DNA of 64,000 bases from Syncephalis plumigaleata (taxonomy: Eukaryota; Zoopagomycota; Zoopagomycetes; Zoopagales; Piptocephalidaceae): assembly GCA_025201365.1 (NCBI GenBank), contig JAIXMF010000013.1, positions 124,001 to 188,000 of the forward strand. The letters run 5' to 3'. This document shows, piece by piece, positions 56,272 to 64,000 of the stretch. The notes below the pieces were generated by a model. That model did not search any database. It was not told the origin of the DNA and was given only the letters and a program-made list of their open reading frames with translations. Within the stretch, counting starts at the first letter, position 1; each line of letters starts with the position of its first letter. The translations under genes and the position numbers were made by a program.

Positions 56272-58437
56272 CTAGACACGCTCAGGTTTCACCATCAATT
56301 TGTTACCATTAGGACGTACGGTAAACCATACAACTGGGCGCATATCATTCTTGGATGAAGCGGTGAACTTGAAGTTACGCACCAATTCAACGACTGCTAA
56401 ACGAATCTCCATCCATGCCAGACTAAATAGGAAGCATTAGTATTATTTGTTTATAATCAACTATCCTGCTCTTTCTAGTTACCTGCGTCCAATGCATGCT
56501 CGTGGACCAATCGAGAATGGAATAAAATGATGCTTCATTTCATTCAATTTCTCTGGTGTAGTAAACCAACGATCAGGTTTGAATAATTCCGGTTCAGGAT
56601 AGACCTTTTCATTGTAATGGATTGCATTCAGCGATGAAGATACCGTAGTCTATGATCAAAGTAAGGAGATATACAATGATGATGATGATGAATTAGTTGC
56701 TAGTATTCACTACTATTGTTATTACTGTTATTACTTACACGGCTGGTAGGAAGTGTCCACCTAGTGTGATGCCATCTTTAGGTATGGTACGTGACATACC
56801 AAATGGTACAATAGCACGTAACCGCAATGATTCACGTATTACAGCATCAAGGTATGGCAATGATTGTACGGCATCATGTGTTGCATTAACACTGATATCT
56901 GGATAAATGGTGGCAATCTCATCGCGTAATCGTTCCATACATTCAGGATGTTCTATCAGTAGATGCATAGTCCTAATGAAATAATAATTAATATATAGAT
57001 GCTACAATAAACAATGAGTAACTTACCACGTAATAGTGAGTGCAGTAGTATCAGTACCGGCAATCCTGAATAATATAGTTAATAAAAATGAATAGACAAT
57101 GCTCATTACTAATTAGTATCATTACATTAATATAATGGCCTGGGATATGAGATCTTGATCTGACATGGTGGCACCGGTCTCGTCATCCACTGCATTAATC
57201 AATTGTTGTAGGGTATCCATCCTATCGGTATTGCCCGATTTACGTCTATTCTCTATGGTATCTTTGGCAAACTAGTAATATCATTGATTAGTGAGAGAAG
57301 TTATAATCGCCTAGTAACTGTACCTTAAGAAGTTCATCTGTTAATCTTGCCTTCTCATATGATAAACTTGTATGGAATAGACGACCCATTAATAGTTTCT
57401 ATATAGAAAAGAATAGTGTCAACTTGTATGTATAACCAGATGAATGATCGTGTAGACTTACTCTAAATCCTAGACTAATCGTTGCATTCATCCATTCCAC
57501 AATGGAAACATGATCATCAGACTCGGCTAGTAGATTAAACGATCTACCGAATGCTACTTCACCAATAACATCCTATTTGTAATAGTAGCAATTAGTCATG
57601 ATCATAACATGAACGAGCATCACGTACAAAAGTCATGTAATTAAGCAATTGCATCAGGTCGACGTATTCACCGGCATCGGCACGTTTCCCCACACGTTCA
57701 ATAAGACGAGTCACACCACTATCGTAGATCATTGGTTCCAGTTTATCAAGTGCACTTGGTGAAAAAGCAGGTAACATTAATCGTTTCTACATAGGATCAT
57801 TTAGCGTATACGATAAATAGTTTGATAGTATGTCAAATGAATCAATTACCTGCATTTTGTGGTATTCAACATTTCTAAACAATAGCATCAATCTAGTTAG
57901 TATTATTATTCATAGGATTGTATCATCTCATTGACATCACCTTGTAGCAAATAGATTGTCGCCCACCAGTTTGAAGGCATCGAATATCTCACTTTTACCG
58001 TATTGATGCGAACCTTGAATCTTTCGTACCATATGAATATCGGATATCCACACGGTAGTTGGACCTAATGATGACGTATTACGTATATAATTGATTCATA
58101 TCAACATGTACACGCGAATGACGTATACTTTGCCTACCTGTACGTACGATAGGCCCGTACTTTTTATGAATGGCAACAACCATATAGGGGTCCTTGATGA
58201 ACATACGCCTAAATGTAATATTGAAAATGGCCACGATACTCGAGCGTGGGCCTGGCAGTTTACGCAATGGGTTGGTGAATTCATACTTGATAATCTATTG
58301 CGATATCTATTAGTTCAACGTGTCTATCCTCATTAAGCGTAGCTTACCCTATCAATGATGTAGAGTAGTGTGGCCAATGCACCAATACGCCACCAAGGTG
58401 CACTAGTAAGCAGTGATACCAAATTTGTTGATGTCAT
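56272..58437 (-). CDS. Cytochrome P450 monooxygenase, membrane-anchored
   Basis: At least ten exons on the minus strand. An N-terminal anchor (WWRIGALATLLYIID) is followed by the proline hinge KLPGPRSS, helix C region HKMQKRLMLPAFS, helix I IAGTDTTALTITW, helix K VIRESLRLRA (ExxR), FKPDRW, and the heme loop FSIGPRACIGRSLAWMEIRL with the Cys thiolate ligand. One exon is only 25 nt (57850-57874, coding NVEYHKMQ). The fold and length (about 500 residues) are standard for a microsomal class II P450. Family and substrate cannot be told from the sequence alone. The 3' end faces ASPM convergently, 160 bp apart. Confidence 0.93.
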
Positions 58438-58741
58438 AGTTAGTTAAAGTAGAGAACAGGACAAGATAAGACGAGACAAGACGAGATATGATCAATTGGT
58501 AGAATAACAAAGGTGAATCATTTACTTGACAAAAGTATGGTCGGCAGTAATTTTATTCATTTGCCGATACGTTCATCCAATAAGCATGCAGCAACGATGT
58601 CATGTAACAAGCACGGATCATTCATTGTGCTTATTATGGAATAGTTGAGCTGTAATTACAGTGCACATGTTTGCAATTAGTTCAATGGTTTAATAATGAG
58701 GTTGGCATCATGTTATCATTTATTACACTTTGATAATAGTA
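58438..58741. other. Spacer between P450 and VPS36
   Basis: P450 promoter and VPS36 3' UTR. A purine-rich GACAAGATAAGACGAGACAAG-like run near 58,460-58,485 is pyrimidine-rich on the P450 strand. Nothing else is seen. Confidence 0.4.
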
Positions 58742-59874
58742 TCAACTGCTAATCTCATCACTTCTGTTAAAGTACCATGCACATGATAGTATATGATTAG
58801 CGTAGAATCTTAGTGTATGTACAGTTTCCTCACGACAAATAGATCCTAGTTTTTCAGCAATCTATCATGGTCTAGTTAGTTATTATCATTATTATGACAG
58901 GTAAACGGTGAATGACATACTAGTAGTTGTTCAATGGCTAATGTGGGTGATATCTCCAATGATCGTGCCAATTCGACACTTGATACTGATCCATGTTCAG
59001 TGATCTCGGATAGAATACGACTAGCAATGGCTTCATCATTCTGATCAGGTAATAAGAGGAGGGAAAACGTCAAATGATATACTTGTCTAAATAATCCACA
59101 ATATATATATACAACTACAACTAAAGGATATCAGGCTCAACTGCTAATAATCCACTGGAGAATTGTCGAACACGTATTGGTAGTTGCATGGTATCGCATA
59201 AATGACAAGCCTTACGTAAATCTTGTGGAGATACCAATTCTAATGGTTAATTAGACATGAGTATTCAATATCAATAGATGTATATTGCATCAATGAACAC
59301 GTATTACTTACCAACACCACGAGCACGATTGAATAGACAGTAGGCATCGGGTAATGCAATCATACCACTCTTGGTATTCAATACGGGAATCATGAAACCG
59401 GCAAATTCACGAGCCAACTCTTCATAATACGAGTCACCGGCCATGTCTCTATTGATGTGCTCATTTTATTATGCATATCATTCAATCTTCGTTATTTACT
59501 CTTACTTTGTAACTGGATTATGAATATCTAACTGGGTTAACAAAGATGCCAATGTCACTTGACCATTATTGTCAACATTAGGTGATGGCGATGATGATGA
59601 TGATGATGATGACTCTAGCTTTCCTGTAATTGATTCTGCCAATGATACCTATATACATATGTGATTAGTATACATATAAATGCCAACTATAAATTGCCTA
59701 TACCAATTCTGATGCTTTTGTCATCAAGGTGTTCAAGTCTGCAAATGCATCCGATAATGTCTTCTCTGTAGTTTGATCGTGTAAATCTATCTTTTGCAGG
59801 ATTTTACCTATAAATTGATAGCTGGTTAAATGAGAACTATATGTACTGCACATAGACTTACTAATACCACCTGA
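58742..59874 (-). CDS. VPS36: ESCRT-II subunit VPS36, 3' part only; cut off by a LINE
   Basis: On the minus strand from 59874: GGISKILQKIDLHDQTTEKT and LSDAFADLNTLMTKASELV, a Ser/Asp linker, LLTQLDIHNPVTK, YYEELAREFAGFMIPVL, SGMIALPDAYCLFNRARGV, ELVSPQDLRKACHLCDTMQL, FSSGLLAVEPDI, and the last winged helix DEAIASRILSEITEHGSVSS with IAEKLGSICREETVHTLRFY, stop at 58742. This matches the C-terminal two-thirds of VPS36 (two winged-helix repeats), which sorts ubiquitinated cargo on endosomes. Upstream the gene runs straight into the A run of a LINE at 59875. The N-terminal GLUE domain is not in the window. Either the LINE splits an exon, or it lies in an intron whose acceptor (ATCAG) touches the LINE tail. 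Confidence 0.9.
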
Positions 59875-62800
59875 TTTTTTTTTTTTCTTGTTAGAACATT
59901 TGGCTATACGCCTTCTTTATTATATCAAAGCATTAAACCAGATTTGTAATAAAAAATTAGTAGCACATAGCTAATGCCCACGGAGTGAAATGTGTATAGC
60001 AGAAAAGGGACTAACTTATATGCTGCAGTACACGGTTAATAGCTGTGAAGAAGTTCGCGTGGTTCTATGTCGGGCTGATGGTAGGCGGCTGTTGGCCGAA
60101 TGTCGTTAGATTACTATTAAATAATATTCTACCGAATCTGGCTACAGCTCCACCAGGATCATATGTAAACCACTGGCATGGAGGCGAGGTCCAGCACTGT
60201 TCGAACTTGTTCATAGTATTAGTAGTTTTGGCATGATAAAGATCGGCTCGAATCCGCCTTGTGATCTCGCTTTGCCAACGGGTGAATATTGTGAAGGCAC
60301 TGACAATCTTGTCGTCCCACCTCGCTTCCGTGTGTGCTCGATAGATTTGCCAGACTGCCAACGCATAGAGACAGACAGTATTCGGAACTACCTTCTTCCA
60401 CCTCAGAAACCCGTTGAAAACCACTGGGGCTTCCATTCTGGTTGGAGTGGATGGTGATTCCTGCATGATGCTATCCATGAACCGGCCTACCAGTGTCCAG
60501 TACTCCTTCACTCGCGGACACTCGTAGAAGTAGTGTCGTAGAGTCTCGGTAGCCGCCCTGCAGACACGGCATTGGTCGGTCGAATCTGGTATTACATGAA
60601 CCATGCGTCTTGCCGTGGCCACTGCATTGTGGTGCATAAGCCATAGTAAGGATTGATGTTTCGGTTCGATGCGATTGGAGAAGACTTTTGACCATGTCAA
60701 CATCCTGTTGCCGGCCTCCAGTTCGTCCGAGTTGTACCATTCCCTGGCGTTTGGCTCCATTACCCGCTCGCCCTGTATGAAGCTTCGACCAGTTTTTGGC
60801 TTGTAGTCGCTTAACTTTTGGTCTCCGATACGAAGATGCGCAAAAGGTAAGAAAGGTGGACCCGTCGTTGGGCTAACACGAAATGGCCGCAGGTACCTGC
60901 GAACCACTGGTGCCAGGCACCACCATGTGCGCCTTCTGTGATCACTAGTGACCACTCTAACTGCTGGTGTGTCGCGTGTGCAGTATATCTGCCGTTCGCT
61001 ATCCCAGTGCCAGACGTCGCCAATGGTAGATATGCCTATTCTCTGCCATTGTTTTTTGCGCGCTGAAGGCAAGTAAGTAGTAAGGGTGGCTGCTGTGCCA
61101 ATTAATGGCAGCGAGAAGATTTCGAGCGGATGCCACGTATCGTTCTCCTTCACCTCTATACATTGACCGTTCATTTTGGCCCAGAACTTCAGTGCTCGCT
61201 CCCAGAAGACGCGGTGTGGACCTGCGCGTAATTTCTGTCGTCGTTCGGCCTTTAAGCATAGTAATGAATGGTGCAGTTTGTTGGTTTCGAGTGTGTGCTG
61301 TAGTAGTGCCTGTGCCGCGGGCGACCAGTCTGGACGACCAGTTTCCGCTAGCATTTGCGTCACCCATACACCGAATATTGCAAGCGATTGCTCCCGTATT
61401 GGCAATAAACCTAAGCCACCCTCCGCTTTCGGCCGGGTGATTTTGTCTTCTGCTACACGGTTGAAGTTGCTTTTCCAAATGAATTTTTTGATCCGTTTGC
61501 TAACACTGCTCATAAAGGCGTCCGAGAACGGTACGATATGCGCGGCGAACCACACTTTCGCTAGTAAGCAAGAGTTGGCTAATAGCACACGGCCCATGAG
61601 CGATAGGTGACGGTCCTGCCATCTGTTAGCAGTGGTGTCAATACTTGCTAACAAACGAGCCTCCATCGTCTCTGTCGCTATTCCGGTTGTGGTGTAGTAA
61701 ATACCTAGGTATCGTGTTGGTTCTCGTTCTCCCAGAGGTGGATACGGTAACTCAAACGACGGGCTACCTATTGGTATTAAAACAGTCTTTGTGTGATGAA
61801 AACATTTTTCCTCTTACTTATATTTTTCATGAGAATAGTTCGGTAACGATAACCGAATCGTGAGTACGATTACAACTTGTTTGTAAAACATTTGTAATCA
61901 CAATTTATTATAAATACTCTACACATTTATTAAATAAAAAGATTATCTTATCCTTGAACTATTCAGAGCACGTATAGGTTGTTACACTTTGATTGGTTGA
62001 GTTTAGCGGCGGACGCGGACTCGTATAGCGTAATGCTATCCTGGTAGTTTGAAACGTCCTCCGAGGAGCTGACAGCGACGGCCACATCGTCCGCGAAGGC
62101 TAGCGTCTTCATCGGGCGTCCAGATAACTGTATCCCGGCTAGCCGATCTCGCAACATACATAGCAATGGCTCCAAGGTGAAGCTGTATAATAATGGCGAT
62201 AGTGGATCTCCTTGGCGTAGACCTTTTTGTATTGGAATCCATTGGGACAGCAATGGCCCAATTCTGACCGCGCCACGAGCACCGTCACCCATCATGGTCA
62301 ACCACTGACGAAACCGCGGTCCAATGTTGAAAGCCTCCAGACATCGGTCCATGTATTTCCAGTCAACGCGGTCGTATGCTTTTTGTTGATCCAATAGCAT
62401 TACCGCTCCGCTCACTTCCTCAGGTCTGATGATGCCGTGTTGAATGGCGAAGTGTAGCGTGTGGATGTTGTGGAAGATTGACCTTCCTTTAATGAAGCCC
62501 GCCTGCGTTTCGTCAATACACACCTGTGCCGCCGCTTGCATACGCATCGTGAGGACTCGAGTGAGGATTTTGATGTCGCAGTCGGATAACGCAATCGGTC
62601 GCCAATTGGCCAGCGATAGTAAGTCGCCTTTCTTTGGTAACAGTATGATGTGCGTTCGTTTGAAAGATATAGGGAAGTGGCCGGCCCGTGCACACTCGTT
62701 GTATAAACGAACAAGTATTGGTGCAAGCTCATCTCTAAATCTTTTGTATAATTCATAGGAGATTCCGTCTGGTCCGGGCGCGCTGTTAAGAGGGGCCTCG

Positions 62801-64000
62801 TTAATGGCCTCGATCACCTCCTCTACCGCTATCTCAGCGTCCATCCTAGCACGCATGCCCTCGTCTACCCTTCGGCGGACGTGTTGTAATAGTGTGTCCT
62901 GGGCTTCTCTATTTGTGGAGACTTCCTCAAATAACCCGGTATAATAATCACACACTACCCCAAAAATTCCTTCTGGGTCTCTCACTTCTCTTTCATCTCT
63001 ACCTCTCAATTCTCGCAACCACTCGAATTGTTTCTGTCCTTTCATACAGCGGTAGAAATATCTAGTTGATCGTTCGCCTTCTTCCGTCCAACGTGTGCGT
63101 GATCGAATCCTTCTTCCCTCCAGGCGATTTCTTACAGAGGTAGTGATCTCATCTTCAAGCTGCGCACTCTTTTGAACCCAGGCCGTTACTTCGGTCGAGT
63201 TCTCCAGATAGTTGGGGGGTCGCGCCTGTAATGCGCGAAGTTCGGTAATGTTGGCCGTGAGGTTGTTGTCCAATCTACGCTTACGGGCACCTGCGTAGGC
63301 GGTCGATTGTCCACGAACGGTGTCTTTGAACAACTCCCATTCCGTAATGGTTTGCTGTATGTGTGTACCGTCCTCACTCCATTGCAGTAAGCTGCTTTTA
63401 AGGTTGAATATCCATCGCTCGACCAGGTGCAGGTACTCGTCGTCCTTCAGTAGACTTACGTTCAGACGCCATACCGCGCGGCCTGGGAGCTTTGGTGTTG
63501 GGGGCGCGATCTCGGTTACTACCGGGTAGTGGTCGGATCGTGGCCCGTGCAATATAGTGGAGGGTGTGCAGCGCCTGGCCACCTGATTAGTCGTCAGAAT
63601 GTGGTCGATACGTGAGAGGCACGCTCGTCCAGCATTACGCCACGTGAATACACCGGTATTCGGGTGGTGATTCCTAACCAAATCTACTAGCGCGCACCTT
63701 TCCATTAGCAGTTCATATTGGTCCCATTCTCTACGTGGACGTGCCGGTGGTGGCCAGCGGTCGAGCATAGGGTTTGGGGCGGCGTTGAGATCGCCTAATA
63801 ACATAACGTGCGCTCCGGGTTGTATCAGCGTATCCAATTGTTCTATAAATATAGCACGTTCGGTACAATCTACGGGAGCATAAATACAATAAATAAGAAT
63901 AGAAGGAAATATTAACTTGTCGCCTTTAATCTCGGCAGCCAGAACGCGGCCATCGAGGTAAGCAACAGGTGGATTAACGAATGATAATAATGAGTTTGCG
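59875..64000 (-). mobile_element. LINE (non-LTR retrotransposon) with APE endonuclease, RT and zf-RVT; continues past the window
   Basis: Minus orientation, 3' A run at 59875-59886 and 3' UTR to 60064. ORF2 is open from the right edge: endonuclease (IYAPVD, MLLGDLNAAPNP, SRIDHIL, SDHYPV), reverse transcriptase (LNSAPGPDGISYELYKRF, NWRPIALSDCDIKI, AGFIKGRSIFHNIHT, GLRQGDPLSPLLYSF, LAFADDVAVAV), then the C-terminal region with the zinc motif CRVCRAATETLRHYFYEC and end ...FGQQPPTISPT at 60065. No RNase H. It belongs near the L1/Tad-type APE LINEs (clade uncertain). A 195-bp solo LTR (61792-61986) interrupts ORF2 just after the RT; the frame is otherwise open as far as visible. The 5' end, and so the target duplication, is outside. 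Its 3' end matches the tail of SINE A. Confidence 0.93.
61792..61986. repeat. Solo LTR inserted in the LINE
   Basis: A 195-bp AT-rich unit with LTR ends (minus strand TGTAACAACC...CATCACA) and an exact 5-bp duplication (CTTTG on the plus strand at 61787-61791 and 61987-61991), no internal coding part. It is not related by eye to the copia LTRs at 16.6 and 20.9 kb. The 5-bp duplication fits a copia- or gypsy-class element reduced by LTR-LTR recombination. It is younger than the LINE. Confidence 0.72.

Overview
The window is nuclear DNA of a fungus, most likely an early-diverging (zygomycete-grade) lineage. Evidence: spliceosomal introns are tiny (about 45-90 nt, GTAAGT/GTATGT donors, CTAAC/ACTAAT-like branch points, TAG/CAG acceptors); several products are fungal in type (a Caf120/Skg3-like PH protein, ARG8, the fungal family of PARPs with a Cys cluster after the HGT motif); and others are usually lost in Dikarya yeasts but kept in basal fungi (ASPM, queuine tRNA-ribosyltransferase, a Fanzor relic). 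Genes are packed on both strands with short spacers. The lineage call is inference from gene content only.

Layout. 0-3.8 kb: 3' part of a PH-domain gene. 3.8-7.7 kb: a retroposon nest between a tRNA-Val and a tRNA-Leu gene. Two tRNA-derived SINE families and 5'-truncated LINE tails are inserted into one another, most with target-site duplications that I could read. 8-16.3 kb: a Cys-rich protein, acetylornithine aminotransferase, ALG11, a seven-pass membrane protein and a FAAH-like amidase. 16.6-21.1 kb: a young Ty1/copia element with two identical 209-bp LTRs. 21.2-29.5 kb: a Fanzor C-terminal relic, a UBE2J/UBC6 E2, QTRT1, a PARP, a divergent NADAR-domain gene, NDUFA11 and a Cys-rich PARP. 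30.5-34.7 kb: a Tra2-like splicing regulator and an orphan gene behind long pyrimidine-rich leaders. 35-47 kb: TTI1, DIS3, a homeodomain protein and the GINS subunit PSF1. 47-50 kb: a third SINE copy and a second Tra2-like gene with a GRDFDRG repeat tail. 50-59.9 kb: an ASPM homologue, a cytochrome P450 and the 3' part of VPS36. 59.9-64 kb: a LINE lying against the VPS36 remnant, itself carrying a solo LTR, and running off the window.

How things fit together. Most genes are unrelated housekeeping functions: arginine synthesis, N-glycan assembly, ERAD, tRNA queuosine, complex I, exosome, TTT complex, GINS, ESCRT-II and spindle. The most system-like segment is 23-29.5 kb. There a PARP and a NADAR (ADP-ribose glycosidase family) gene are divergently arranged, with a second PARP 2.4 kb away and a tRNA-guanine transglycosylase next door. 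A paralogue of the PARP accessory module lacking the catalytic domain sits at 8 kb. The most striking genome-structure signal is that each SINE family ends in the same 3' tail as a LINE family in the same window, which is the pattern of SINE-LINE partnership.
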